Shown: positions 44,197 to 52,859, counted from the first letter of the stretch. The stretch is DNA of 64,000 bases from Chryseobacterium cucumeris (GCF_001593385.1 NZ_LUVZ01000047.1:124001-188000); one strand, 5' to 3'. Numbers and translations are program-made. Notes: generated by a model from the sequence alone, not told the origin.

Positions 44197-47100
44197 ATGA
44201 AAAGGATCTTATTTATCTTTATATTACTATTTGTATCATCATCTGTTTTTGCACAAAGGGATACAGAGCATTGGTTTGCTCCTATGGTGGCGAGTTCTTC
44301 GAATGGTTCACCCAAACAGGCATTGTATCTTTCTACAGACAATACAACACCGTTTCCTGTCAGTATTTATAATAATAACACTGTAATAGGAACAGTGACT
44401 ATCAGCAAAGGAAATCCGCAGACATTTGATGTCCCGATGAATCTGATGATAGGACAAAATACAACCGATGCAATGAGTGTAAAAACAAGAGGGCTTTATC
44501 TTCATGGAGACCTTCCTTTTTTTGCCACCTACAGGTTTTCGGAAGTTAATCATGGAGAAATTCTGACGTCCAAGGGAAAAGCCGGTATTGGTAATAAATT
44601 CTATGCAGTATATGCTCCATTGATGAATAACCAGTCTTCACAAAATTTTTCCTGTGGTATCCTGGCAACTGAAGACAATACCCAGGTCAAAGTTTCAGGA
44701 TATGGTATGACAACGTGGTTCTACAATAATTTTAACGGACTTACCCATCCCAGTATTACAATCACTCTGAATAAAGGACAGTCTTATATTTTTGCAGGCT
44801 ACGCCAATAAGCCCGGAAATAAAGATGGTTTTATCGGAGCTAAAATAGAATCTACAAAACCTGTATCTGTTACCAATGGAAATTATCATGGTCAGTTTGG
44901 AATGACACCTCCTTATAACGGGGAGGATATTATCATGGATCAGTCTGTTCCCGTTGAACGTTTAGGACAAGAGTTTGTTCTCATTAAAGGAATGGGAAAT
45001 CTCCTTCCTGAAATTGAAGGAGCCATTATTGTTGCGACAGAGAACAATACAGAAATCAGGCTTAACAACAACCCTGCACCTGTAATAACACTCAATGAAG
45101 GGCAATATTACAGAGTAAGTGCAATGAATTATGTACTCAATGGGCCTTCTCATCATAATATGTATATCAAAGCATCAAAGAATGTTTATGTCTATCAATT
45201 ATTATCAGGTATTGCAGACAATGATGCTACGGAAGGTTTCAATTATATACCGCCTCTTAACTGTTTTCTGCCTACTGTTATTGATGAAATAGGAAAAATA
45301 GGAGAACTTCCTTATTATACCACGTTCAATCCGCCTCTTTCTGTAAAGCTTAATATTCTTACCCAAACCGGGGCCGGAGTCGCAGTAAACGGCGTAGCTC
45401 CCACCGCAGCAGAAGGGCCATTTCCTGTCACCGGAACTCCAAACTGGGTTTCATACTCAATTCCCAATATCACTGGAAATATAACAGTAACTTCTACCAA
45501 AGCCGTTACAGCCGGGATTATCGGAGGTAGTGGAAATCTTGGCTACGGAGGATATTTTGCAGGTTTCAATTCCATTCCGGTAATCAGCAAATCCGCCGGA
45601 GAATGTATTCCGGGAATTGTGTTAGAAGTGGAAAGCGGTTTTGACCATTATCAATGGAATCTTAACGGCACTCCTATTCAGGGTGCGAACAATAATACCT
45701 ATACTCCTACCCAGGCAGGAAATTATACCGTATCAATTACTAAAAGCACCTGTAATCCTCTCACAACATATCCCTACAAAGTATACACCTGCCTTGTCAA
45801 TACTGTAAAATCAATGAATGTCTGCAGCGCCGGTACTCCTACCGCCATCACTCCTGCATTCTCCAACTCTACACAGACTCCGGTCCCGGGAACAGTACAG
45901 ATCATTGCTGCTCCGGTGAACGGGACTTTAACAGTAAATCCTGCAACAGGAATTCTTACTTATACAGCCAATACTGGAACAAGCACCGATACTTTCATTT
46001 ATAAATTCTGTGGAAACGACCCGGATTTTATAGATTGTGAACAGGTAAAAGTCAATATAACAGTACAGCCTCTGATTTTAACGGATACGACTGTAAAAAC
46101 CTGCGAGACCAACGGAACAGGTATTTTCAATCTTACTACAGCTGCTGTAGGAGGACCAACCAATGCCATCCGAAAATATTATCCTACCATGGCTGACTTA
46201 AATGCAGGAACCAATGAAATTATTCCTGCCAATGCATATTCATCAGTTGCTCCTGCGACAGTATTCGTAAAAGTAACTACAGTGGAAGGCTGTACGGCCA
46301 ATGCTAAAATTACCCTTCAGTTTTATCCTGCTCCTAATGTGCAGAATGCAACCCTCAACGGATGCTTTGTTCCAGACAATCCTAATACTGGAACTTTCGA
46401 TTTAACCACAGCCCTTGTTACAAGCACTGCTCCTGTGACAAAAAAGTATTATCCTACTTTAACGGATGCCACAAACGGGACGAATGAAATAACTACTCCT
46501 ACCGCTTATATTTCTTCAAATACAACAGTATATGTAAAGGTAATTACTGGCAATGGTTGTTTTGATTTTGCCCAAATTACTTTAACTGTGATTCCTCCCA
46601 AGCCTTCTGCTCTTCTGGTGGATCAGTACATATGTCCGGATGCACGCGTTACATTGGATGCCGGGCCGGGCTATACCTCTTATTTATGGAACACAGGAGC
46701 AACTACTCCATCTATCACCGCTACCATAGGTAATTATTGGGTAATCCTGACTTCCAATGGATGTGAAACGAAACAGTTTGTAAAAGTACTATCTGTTCCT
46801 GTTCCAAAAATTAAAAAGATAGAAACTAGAGGAAATACAGTTACCCTTACTGTGGAAGGCGGTACACCGCCTTATCAATATTCAAGGGATGGAATGATAT
46901 GGCAGGATTCTAATATATTTACAGGTCTTCCGAGAGGTAAAAATATTTTCTACGTAAAAGATTCCAATAATTGCCGTCCTGTGGAGACTCAGATCCTGGT
47001 TCCAAATCTCATCAATGCAATTACACCAAACAGTGACGGCATCAATGATAGTCTGGATTATTCAGAGCTTGGATTTTTGAAAGATCTGAAGTTTGGTATT

Positions 47101-47283
47101 TTCAACCGATACGGACAGCTTATTCATTCATCCGATAAAAATAATAACTTAAAATGGGATGGCACCATCGGTGGTACTCCAGTGAGCAGTGGTACTTATT
47201 GGTATGAAATAAAGTGGACAGATCCGGATACCCAAAAGCTCATTTCCTATACCGGATGGATCATGGTCAAAAATAGGAATTAA
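44197..47283 (+). CDS. T9SS type B cargo with IgGFc-binding-like N-terminal domain (paralogue 2)
   Basis: The 1028-residue protein has a cleavable signal peptide (MKRILFIFILLFVSSSVFAQ) and aligns along its whole length with the preceding gene product, domain by domain: [10 protein letters not shown], the IgGFc-like region (to about 465), Ig-like [33 protein letters not shown], two Cys-starting repeats, YLWNTGATTPS, the SprB-like YSRDGMIWQDSN, and the type B signal NAITPNSDGINDS. It is a tandem duplicate, 91 bp downstream. Divergence is clear throughout, so the duplication is not recent. A strong terminator follows, so the three T9SS genes may form one transcript. Confidence 0.87.
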   Translation: MKRILFIFILLFVSSSVFAQRDTEHWFAPMVASSSNGSPKQALYLSTDNTTPFPVSIYNNNTVIGTVTISKGNPQTFDVPMNLMIGQNTTDAMSVKTRGLYLHGDLPFFATYRFSEVNHGEILTSKGKAGIGNKFYAVYAPLMNNQSSQNFSCGILATEDNTQVKVSGYGMTTWFYNNFNGLTHPSITITLNKGQSYIFAGYANKPGNKDGFIGAKIESTKPVSVTNGNYHGQFGMTPPYNGEDIIMDQSVPVERLGQEFVLIKGMGNLLPEIEGAIIVATENNTEIRLNNNPAPVITLNEGQYYRVSAMNYVLNGPSHHNMYIKASKNVYVYQLLSGIADNDATEGFNYIPPLNCFLPTVIDEIGKIGELPYYTTFNPPLSVKLNILTQTGAGVAVNGVAPTAAEGPFPVTGTPNWVSYSIPNITGNITVTSTKAVTAGIIGGSGNLGYGGYFAGFNSIPVISKSAGECIPGIVLEVESGFDHYQWNLNGTPIQGANNNTYTPTQAGNYTVSITKSTCNPLTTYPYKVYTCLVNTVKSMNVCSAGTPTAITPAFSNSTQTPVPGTVQIIAAPVNGTLTVNPATGILTYTANTGTSTDTFIYKFCGNDPDFIDCEQVKVNITVQPLILTDTTVKTCETNGTGIFNLTTAAVGGPTNAIRKYYPTMADLNAGTNEIIPANAYSSVAPATVFVKVTTVEGCTANAKITLQFYPAPNVQNATLNGCFVPDNPNTGTFDLTTALVTSTAPVTKKYYPTLTDATNGTNEITTPTAYISSNTTVYVKVITGNGCFDFAQITLTVIPPKPSALLVDQYICPDARVTLDAGPGYTSYLWNTGATTPSITATIGNYWVILTSNGCETKQFVKVLSVPVPKIKKIETRGNTVTLTVEGGTPPYQYSRDGMIWQDSNIFTGLPRGKNIFYVKDSNNCRPVETQILVPNLINAITPNSDGINDSLDYSELGFLKDLKFGIFNRYGQLIHSSDKNNNLKWDGTIGGTPVSSGTYWYEIKWTDPDTQKLISYTGWIMVKNRN

Positions 47284-47327
47284 TTCAAATACAAAGCCTA
47301 ATCAGGATTGTAATACTTTTTGTTTAA

Positions 47328-47364
47328 AGAAACTGTCTCAAAAAAATGAGACAGTTTCTGTTTT
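47328..47364 (+). terminator. Terminator of the T9SS cargo genes
   Basis: AGAAACTGTCTCA (47328-47340), a six-A loop and TGAGACAGTTTCT (47347-47359) form a 13-bp perfect stem followed by a T-run. Confidence 0.85.
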
Positions 47365-47437
47365 TCTTCTATCCTTAGATATATACTGGCGTTTAATTAT
47401 TAACACCCTCTCCTATCTTCAAGCTTCCGTCAGAATA

Positions 47438-47962
47438 TTATGCAGCTCCTTTTATTTTTGTACCGTTCTTTGCCGCTTCGATTTTCTTATTATTTCTAAG
47501 CTCGCGTTTCATTTTACGGTAGTCCCAGGGAGCAAGAGCATTACTATCCTGCCAAAGTCCCATTTTTTTAAGCTTTGCAGTTTCCTGAATTTTGCCCAGA
47601 GACGCATCTTTTGAGTAGGAAAAATACCACCATCCTAATCCTGCTTTGATAAGCTCTTTGGAAAGATATTTCCCGTCATCATAATATACTTTCGCAATGG
47701 ATCTTCCATAACGATCTGTAGTTGTTTCAAAAAAGTTTACCGTTTTCCCGAATACCTGAGCAGAAGTAAACTGTTTCGCATTTTTACCAAATGCCTGCCC
47801 GCTTTCCGGACAATCAACTTCGGCAAGTCTAATTTTCTTTTGCTGATTTCCTTTTAAGAGTAAAGTAATGGTATCTCCGTCTGAAATTTTGATCACTTTT
47901 CCGGTAGTCTGTGAGAATAGAAATAAAGGGAAAAGTACATACAGCAGCATTAGTCGTTTCAT
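47438..47962 (-). CDS. Thermonuclease-family (SNase-like) secreted nuclease
   Basis: The 174-residue protein has a signal peptide (MKRLMLLYVLFPLFLFSQ) and one staphylococcal nuclease domain. ISDGDTITLLL (about 24-34) supplies the calcium-binding Asp. KKIRLAEVDCPESGQAFG (about 41-58) holds the catalytic Arg and Glu, and DRYGRSIAKVYYDDG (about 82-96) the second catalytic Arg. It would cut DNA or RNA in a calcium-dependent way outside the cytoplasm. A -7 element ends only 4 bp before the ATG, so the message may be nearly leaderless, or translation may begin at the second ATG (47950). Confidence 0.87.
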   Translation of the reverse strand: MKRLMLLYVLFPLFLFSQTTGKVIKISDGDTITLLLKGNQQKKIRLAEVDCPESGQAFGKNAKQFTSAQVFGKTVNFFETTTDRYGRSIAKVYYDDGKYLSKELIKAGLGWWYFSYSKDASLGKIQETAKLKKMGLWQDSNALAPWDYRKMKRELRNNKKIEAAKNGTKIKGAA

Positions 47963-47966
47963 GGAG

Positions 47967-47974
47967 CAAATATA
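47967..47974 (-). promoter_or_regulatory. -7 promoter element just upstream of the nuclease gene
   Basis: The minus strand reads TATATTTG, matching TAnnTTTG. The expected start of transcription would coincide with the annotated ATG at 47962. Confidence 0.4.
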
Positions 47975-47999
47975 GGGATTAGAAAGACTTGTTTAATTA

Positions 48000-48030
48000 C
48001 AAAAACCTCGCGTTTTGCGAGGTTTTTTAT
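48000..48030 (-). terminator. Terminator at the end of the orphan gene array
   Basis: AAAACCTCGC (48002-48011), loop GTTTT and its complement GCGAGGTTTT (48017-48026) form a 10-bp stem; on the minus strand it ends in a T-run, about 60 bp after the last gene of the array. Confidence 0.75.
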
Positions 48031-48088
48031 ATTGAATTAAGTTATTTCATTTTTTTAGCCTCAAAGTCGGGAGACTTTGCGGAGCAAA

Positions 48089-48694
48089 CTATTCAACATC
48101 CAATACTTTATGAACATCGTTAAAATTATACCAGCGTTCTTTTTTACCGGGATAATAGTAGTACAATTCATCCAAGTATGTATCTTCTTTAAGAAAGGTA
48201 GTCCCTTTATTTAGCGGTAATATATAATTGTCTAAATTGTTAATGAAACTAATGTATTGACTGTAATTATATTTAGTTTGTGAAGAAATGGTTTCGCATA
48301 GTATATCTTTATTATCAATTCTATTACCATCATCGCTGATACGTCCACTACTTGAAACATATTCATCAATCAGTTTATTACTAAAAAAAGAGGCTATTTT
48401 TTGAGCATCAATTGCTACGAAGAATAAATATCCTCCATTTTTTAAAACTTGAAATAATTCATTTAAGTCTTTAGTAGAATGATTAGTTTTTTTTACAGCC
48501 CTACGCTCATTAAGAGTCAAAAAATTCTCTCTGCAAAAACATTTTTTAGCCATTAAAAACTGTTGAAATGCCAAACTATCTTTTTTTAAAAATATCTTTA
48601 ACTTTTCGTATTTGGTATTTCCGACAGGAGTTTGTCCCCAAATGATCACATTAAATAGCAAAAAAACTATAACAATGAATATTTTTTTCATCAC
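48089..48694 (-). CDS. Hypothetical secreted protein
   Basis: I do not recognise this 201-residue protein. It has a signal peptide (MKKIFIVIVFLLFNVIIWGQ, from the second Met) and a lysine-, asparagine- and tyrosine-rich mature part. Two adjacent Cys sit at KKCFCREN (about 49-56), and the C-terminal part is aromatic (YYYYPGKKERWYNF). It is the last gene of a six-gene minus-strand array of unrelated small genes. Composition is AT-rich, with a gap of about 120 bp to the next gene. Function is unknown. Confidence 0.6.
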   Translation of the reverse strand: MMKKIFIVIVFLLFNVIIWGQTPVGNTKYEKLKIFLKKDSLAFQQFLMAKKCFCRENFLTLNERRAVKKTNHSTKDLNELFQVLKNGGYLFFVAIDAQKIASFFSNKLIDEYVSSSGRISDDGNRIDNKDILCETISSQTKYNYSQYISFINNLDNYILPLNKGTTFLKEDTYLDELYYYYPGKKERWYNFNDVHKVLDVE

Positions 48695-48816
48695 TTACTT
48701 TGTTTATTATTTTTATCTGCAACGTACAAGTAAACTGCTTGAGCATACTTTAGATACACATGGTTGTTTCCCTTATTGTTTTTCTCAAAGAGGGAAAACT
48801 ACCATAAGTGAAGCAA

Positions 48817-49560
48817 TTAATCCTGAAAGACTAAATGATCTATGTAAATATTAAGACCTGTTCTTTTTAAGAGCTCCAGAGATGTTGCAAAATAATTAAC
48901 TCCTAAGGCATCTTCTATTGCTTGTGCAGAATTGATATATAGATGAAAATCTTTCATATTATTATTCTTACTTACGTCTATAGTATGATCATGAAGTGAA
49001 TCCAACCCACTTCCCATAAAACCTTTTTTTCCAAAGAACAATTCACCTAAATAACAGAAAAAATCTTTGTTGTCTTTAACAAGATCTCCCTCCATTTTCA
49101 TGATATTATTCTCTTTACTCATTGTATAAAGACCGTTATTCCAAATAAAACAAGCCTGGAGATAAGAGTTTTTAAGTTCACTGTTCTCAGTTTTCCGCCA
49201 GTTAAATTCTGAATGATTGAACCAATCGTAAAAAAATTTCATGAGATATTGATCATATCCACTTCCCGTAATACTCATTTTATTAATCATAGTTCCATAA
49301 AGAACAATTCCATCTGGCTCATTATAGTCTTCTTCAGTTAAAACATAGTCTATGATAAATCGGGTTTTATATAATATTCCTTTTTTACCTGCTTTATTGT
49401 AAATTTTTACAGTTAGTTTGATTTCAGGCTTTTCTAATTCATCTAAAATAATGGATTTAGCTTCAGGCTTAACTTTCAGTAATAATTTATCATTAACAAT
49501 TTTCTCATCTCTAGTAAGATCTAGATAATCTATTTTAATATTATTTAAGAATATCTCCAT
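48817..49560 (-). CDS. Hypothetical protein with barstar-like C-terminal region (candidate immunity protein)
   Basis: The 247-residue cytosolic protein has an unassigned N-terminal part (about 1-130). In the C-terminal 90 residues, MEGDLVKDNKDFFCYLGELFF and KGFMGSGLDSLHDHTIDV follow the barstar pattern: an initial strand, a helix with aromatic residues, then G..LD.L.D. ending before an acidic turn. Barstar-family proteins inhibit nucleases and serve as immunity proteins of toxins. The match is by eye and the usual Asn in the G-N-x-D-A stretch is replaced. No toxin gene is next to it. It may equally be an unrelated family. Confidence 0.45.
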   Translation of the reverse strand: MEIFLNNIKIDYLDLTRDEKIVNDKLLLKVKPEAKSIILDELEKPEIKLTVKIYNKAGKKGILYKTRFIIDYVLTEEDYNEPDGIVLYGTMINKMSITGSGYDQYLMKFFYDWFNHSEFNWRKTENSELKNSYLQACFIWNNGLYTMSKENNIMKMEGDLVKDNKDFFCYLGELFFGKKGFMGSGLDSLHDHTIDVSKNNNMKDFHLYINSAQAIEDALGVNYFATSLELLKRTGLNIYIDHLVFQD

Positions 49561-49676
49561 TTTTATTTACTAAATTATTCTATTCATAAACGGACTTTAC
49601 TTCTATGATCTTATCCGGCAAAGTCTGTAAGTTTGTATAAGTTTGTTGATATTAGGGAAAAACCAAATATATTAAG

Positions 49677-50024
49677 TTATTGCCCCTCTAAACCAAATTG
49701 ATTTTCATAATCCAGTTTTTCAATTTTATCAGAATTTTTTATAATCACTTCTAAAGATCCTTTTGGTTTTATTATCGAGTCTCCAACCACAACTTTATCC
49801 CACCAATCTCTGTAAACTACAATACTATCTTGATGGCCATACACCAGAAATGGTATATTGTGATTATCATGATTCATATACTTTTTTCTAACTATTGATT
49901 TTATATCCTTTTCTCTAATTTCATCAATAAAACTGCCTTCATTTTTTGAAGAAAATATCAGTTTGTATAGGAATACTATAGCAATAATAACCAACAGGAT
50001 TACAAAGCTCTTATTTCTATTCAT
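49677..50024 (-). CDS. Small membrane-anchored hypothetical protein
   Basis: The 115-residue protein has a basic start and one N-terminal transmembrane helix (FVILLVIIAIVFLYKLIF, about 7-24), and then a soluble outer domain of about 90 residues with alternating beta-like strands (VYGHQDSIVVYRDWWDKVVVGDSI). I do not recognise the family. It is separated from its neighbours by about 90-115 bp, AT-rich, in the minus-strand orphan array. Confidence 0.55.
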   Translation of the reverse strand: MNRNKSFVILLVIIAIVFLYKLIFSSKNEGSFIDEIREKDIKSIVRKKYMNHDNHNIPFLVYGHQDSIVVYRDWWDKVVVGDSIIKPKGSLEVIIKNSDKIEKLDYENQFGLEGQ

Positions 50025-50116
50025 TTTTCCTAATTAAAAAAACAATTAATATTCAAAAAACCAATCATAAGGTTAAAAGCAATATCAAAAATACCATCAT
50101 CAGCAGAATTGTAGTT

Positions 50117-50755
50117 TTACCAATTAAATGGCATCGCCACATAGGTGTTTTCAAAAATAGGTAAGGACAAAACTTCCTTTGTTTTTAAGCCGGTTTCTCC
50201 CTTCTTCACAATGCAAACTTTAAGTAATTCTCCCCGATGATGGTAACCATTTAAGATGAGCGCCTGAATACCATCAGTATCCAGAATCCTGATCAACGCT
50301 CGAAATTTATCTGCTGTATCTGTTACTTCCAGAAAACTTAAATCAATATCAGTAAAGGAGATATTTTCATCGGCTACAATCTGAACAAAGCGTTGTCCGA
50401 TATCATATGCAGTCAGGTCTTTAAATTTTCCATCTGCCGTTACAAGACTGGTTTCCAGGCAATCCAGATATACTTTTCGCTCTTGTGACAAATAGTTTCG
50501 GATATGCAACTTAGCTTCTTGCACTATCTCAATAGCATTTCTTCTGAAAGCTCTTTTCCACTCATCAATTTTTATTAAAATATCTGTATCCGCATACTCC
50601 CACAAAAAAGAATAAACCTTCTGATCAGGAAAAAAAGTTTCCATTTGGATTCCGTCTTCATAGTTATAAAACAACCACAAGCTATCATAGTTCAATTCAC
50701 TGTGTTTAAAAAAATTGGAAAGGTAATAATGATGGGTATCTCTATATTTCTTCAT
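50117..50755 (-). CDS. Hypothetical cytosolic protein (orphan array)
   Basis: The 212-residue protein has no signal peptide or membrane segment. It is rich in Tyr, Leu, Asp and Glu and appears mixed alpha/beta. Its N-terminus is HHYYLSNFFKHSELNYDS-like and it ends ENTYVAMPFNW. No catalytic signature is visible. Acidic composition, small size and isolation in an array of unrelated genes resemble immunity proteins, but that is inference from context only. Confidence 0.55.
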   Translation of the reverse strand: MKKYRDTHHYYLSNFFKHSELNYDSLWLFYNYEDGIQMETFFPDQKVYSFLWEYADTDILIKIDEWKRAFRRNAIEIVQEAKLHIRNYLSQERKVYLDCLETSLVTADGKFKDLTAYDIGQRFVQIVADENISFTDIDLSFLEVTDTADKFRALIRILDTDGIQALILNGYHHRGELLKVCIVKKGETGLKTKEVLSLPIFENTYVAMPFNW

Positions 50756-50802
50756 AAAACACTAATGCTTTTTTGGAGATATTTCAGTTTTCGCCGGAAT
50801 AA

Positions 50803-51138
50803 TTATAAATTCCAACAGCCAATATTGACAGGTAGAGAAGAATAATTTTCAATAAAAAAATCATGATCAAAACGATAAAAATAAAAATCTTCTATATCAA
50901 TCTCAATTTTCTGGATCGTAATTTCCAGGTGTAAAAAAAATTCAACAAATTCTTTCACAAAATCATTGATATTAATTATTATATTCTCATCAGTATATAA
51001 TCCTCCATTGATCTGATTATCAGAACAGCCACCACCCCAATATACTAAACAACCTTCAATAAAAGCAATGAAACGGTCTACCAGATTCTCCGGCATATCT
51101 TCATGAATTACAATTTTAAATTCAAATATATCTTTCAT
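50803..51138 (-). CDS. Small protein resembling YggL/DUF469
   Basis: The 111-residue acidic protein follows the order of the YggL (DUF469) family by eye: an opening strand FEFKIVIHED, a helix LVDRFIAFIEGCLVYWGGG with the characteristic Gly run (about 35-37), a turn, and a terminal strand-helix IQKIEIDIEDFYF. YggL binds the 50S subunit in Proteobacteria, and related domains occur as stand-alone proteins near toxin loci. The assignment is tentative. It lies between two orphan array genes with short spacing. Confidence 0.45.
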   Translation of the reverse strand: MKDIFEFKIVIHEDMPENLVDRFIAFIEGCLVYWGGGCSDNQINGGLYTDENIIININDFVKEFVEFFLHLEITIQKIEIDIEDFYFYRFDHDFFIENYSSLPVNIGCWNL

Positions 51139-51171
51139 TAATTCTTGTTTTAGTCAGTAACTGCCTGCTTT

Positions 51172-51564
51172 CTACAAATCTCTATCCTGACATGTATATA
51201 GTGTTGAAATATCAACAGGAAGCATAATCGTTCTGATATCTGAATTTCTCACTTTACTAAAAGTAATATCCAAACCCACGGATAATGATAATGTTCTCAA
51301 TAAAAATACATTATCACTTTTGTTATTCCCTTCAAAAATACGATTTATGGTACTCCAATCCCTTTTAGTAAAAGTCTTTTTCCCTATGATATTCTGCATC
51401 TCTTTAGATGATTTTTCATCTGTTTTTACACCATAATATGTTTTCTCTCCATCTGTAAAATCCTTCTGAACACAAGTAAAAATATAGGAATCATTTTCCA
51501 GTGAAACCCATGATGTTATAATATCATCATACCAGTCAAGTATATGTAATTGAATAATGGTCAC
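51172..51564 (-). CDS. Hypothetical protein (orphan array)
   Basis: The 130-residue cytosolic protein has a beta-rich N-terminus (IIQLHILDWYDDIITSWVSLENDSYIF is typical of small beta-sheet domains; key residues W11, W19) and a Ser/Thr/Asp-rich second half. No signal peptide or membrane helix is visible and I do not recognise the family. It starts 34 bp before the YggL-like gene on the minus strand, so these two could be co-transcribed. Confidence 0.5.
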   Translation of the reverse strand: MTIIQLHILDWYDDIITSWVSLENDSYIFTCVQKDFTDGEKTYYGVKTDEKSSKEMQNIIGKKTFTKRDWSTINRIFEGNNKSDNVFLLRTLSLSVGLDITFSKVRNSDIRTIMLPVDISTLYTCQDRDL

Positions 51565-51717
51565 TTCTATTTTATTTATTTTTCGTCAAAATTAATGGTA
51601 AACCGGGCTGATCAATTTTCATGATTTTATCAAATCCAACCTTCATGTACTATCTCTGGTGGGTAATATAATTGATAAAAAAATTCATCACGATAGTAAA
51701 CTTTGCATATTGGGTAT

Positions 51718-52332
51718 TTACGGATTGAATTTAATAGTTTTAAAAACTTTTAAAAATAATTCTTTATTCTCTTCACTTAAATCATTGATAATTATTGCCA
51801 TTTTATTTTGATGAATATCTACACTGTCAAAATAAATCCCAATAAGTCCTTTATCCGTTTTTTTCGGCATCATAATCTGAGTTCTGTGCTTATTGATTGT
51901 ATCATAGTAATAATAATTAACATTATAAATTCCGTTTCTGTAATCTCTATCAGAATTATCAGAAAAATAAGCTTTTAACTCTCTGTTTTTATATTTTCCA
52001 TATAATTCTTTATCATCTGTAATGAAAAAAGAATTTTCCTCAAAAGGTTTATAATCACCATAGTAAATATAGCCAACATGCCTATTTCCAGCATTAATGC
52101 TGTATATCTGAGAATCTTCGGCCCTTTCTTTTTTAATGCTCATTGATTTGGGTAAACTCAGTGATGCATTAGCAATAGTGTAATTAACAAATTCATGATC
52201 CTTACAGCAAGAATACAGCATCATCAAAAAACAGAACAGAAGAAAACGAACTTCTGTTTTCAAGGTTATTTTTCTATATTTTGGGGTAAGAATGTTTAAT
52301 GTGAACAAAAAAAAAGAAAATTCTTTCATCAT
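51718..52332 (-). CDS. Hypothetical lipoprotein (orphan array)
   Basis: The 204-residue frame contains a hydrophobic segment ending in a lipobox-like LYSC (FLLFCFLMMLYSCC, about 31-44). Counting from the first ATG this is too far in for a usual signal peptide. A TTG at 52263 would give a standard lipoprotein signal of about 20 residues; the frame as annotated starts at 52332. The mature part is aromatic and charged (YYYYDTINKHR). The family is unknown. It is the first gene of the array, about 160 bp from the duplicated tRNA genes on the other strand. Confidence 0.5.
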   Translation of the reverse strand: MMKEFSFFLFTLNILTPKYRKITLKTEVRFLLFCFLMMLYSCCKDHEFVNYTIANASLSLPKSMSIKKERAEDSQIYSINAGNRHVGYIYYGDYKPFEENSFFITDDKELYGKYKNRELKAYFSDNSDRDYRNGIYNVNYYYYDTINKHRTQIMMPKKTDKGLIGIYFDSVDIHQNKMAIIINDLSEENKELFLKVFKTIKFNP

Positions 52333-52446
52333 TTTTAAGAGGGCTAAATCAATGGTTATTAATAGGGTAAAGGTAATAAAAAAGAGTTCATAAAAAATTA
52401 ATTAAAAATTATACCTCATTTTCTTTTTTTATTCCAAAAAGAATTG

Positions 52447-52454
52447 CAACTTTG
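52447..52454 (+). promoter_or_regulatory. Imperfect -7 element of tRNA pair 2
   Basis: CAACTTTG differs from TAnnTTTG only in the first base. The corresponding position of the next copy (52852-52859) reads TACCTTTG. Flanking bases are also similar in both copies. Confidence 0.35.
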
Positions 52455-52495
52455 CAGCCCTAAAAACGATGTAAAATTCGTTATCGATGATCCTT

Positions 52496-52570
52496 CGGGG
52501 CGTAGCGTAGTCCGGTCATCGCGCCTGGTTTGGGACCAGGAGGTCGCAGGTTCGAATCCTGCCGCCCCGA
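52496..52570 (+). tRNA. tRNA-Pro (anticodon TGG), copy 2
   Basis: The sequence is identical to the copy at 35113-35187, with acceptor CGGGGCG/CGCCCCG and anticodon loop TTTGGGA. The spacer to the following tRNA-Arg is 12 bases and identical in copy 3. Confidence 0.97.
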
Positions 52571-52582
52571 CTTATAAATTTA

Positions 52583-52656
52583 GGGTGCGTAGCTCAGCTG
52601 GATAGAGCATCTGCCTTCTAAGCAGACGGTCAAAGGTTCGAATCCTTTCGCGCTCA
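52583..52656 (+). tRNA. tRNA-Arg (anticodon TCT), copy 2
   Basis: The sequence is identical to 35230-35303, with anticodon loop CTTCTAA, 74 bases. It is followed directly by a hairpin terminator. Confidence 0.97.
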
Positions 52657-52659
52657 CTT

Positions 52660-52691
52660 AAAGACTTACTGGAAACAGTGAGTCTTTTTTG
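52660..52691 (+). terminator. Terminator of tRNA pair 2
   Basis: AAGACTTACTG (52660-52670), loop GAAA and CAGTGAGTCTT form an 11-bp stem with one G-U pair and a T-run. The same hairpin follows copy 3. Confidence 0.75.
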
Positions 52692-52851
52692 TTTTTGCTC
52701 AGATCCTGATAAAAGTTCTCCATTTTAGTGAGGAATAATAAAAATAATATAAGAATATGATTATTAAACAGGTACAACGAATCAAAGAGCGTTCACGAAA
52801 AAATAATTAAAAATTATCTCTAATTTTATTTTTTTATTCCAAAAAGTATTG

Positions 52852-52859
52852 TACCTTTG
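52852..52859 (+). promoter_or_regulatory. -7 element of tRNA pair 3
   Basis: TACCTTTG is an exact TAnnTTTG match about 42 bp before tRNA-Pro copy 3. Confidence 0.5.

Noticed and set aside
48612-48854. 80-codon plus-strand frame in the gap between two orphan array genes
   Set aside because: The last 45 codons read rather like protein and could be a remnant, but both ends are antisense to annotated genes and there is no supporting motif.
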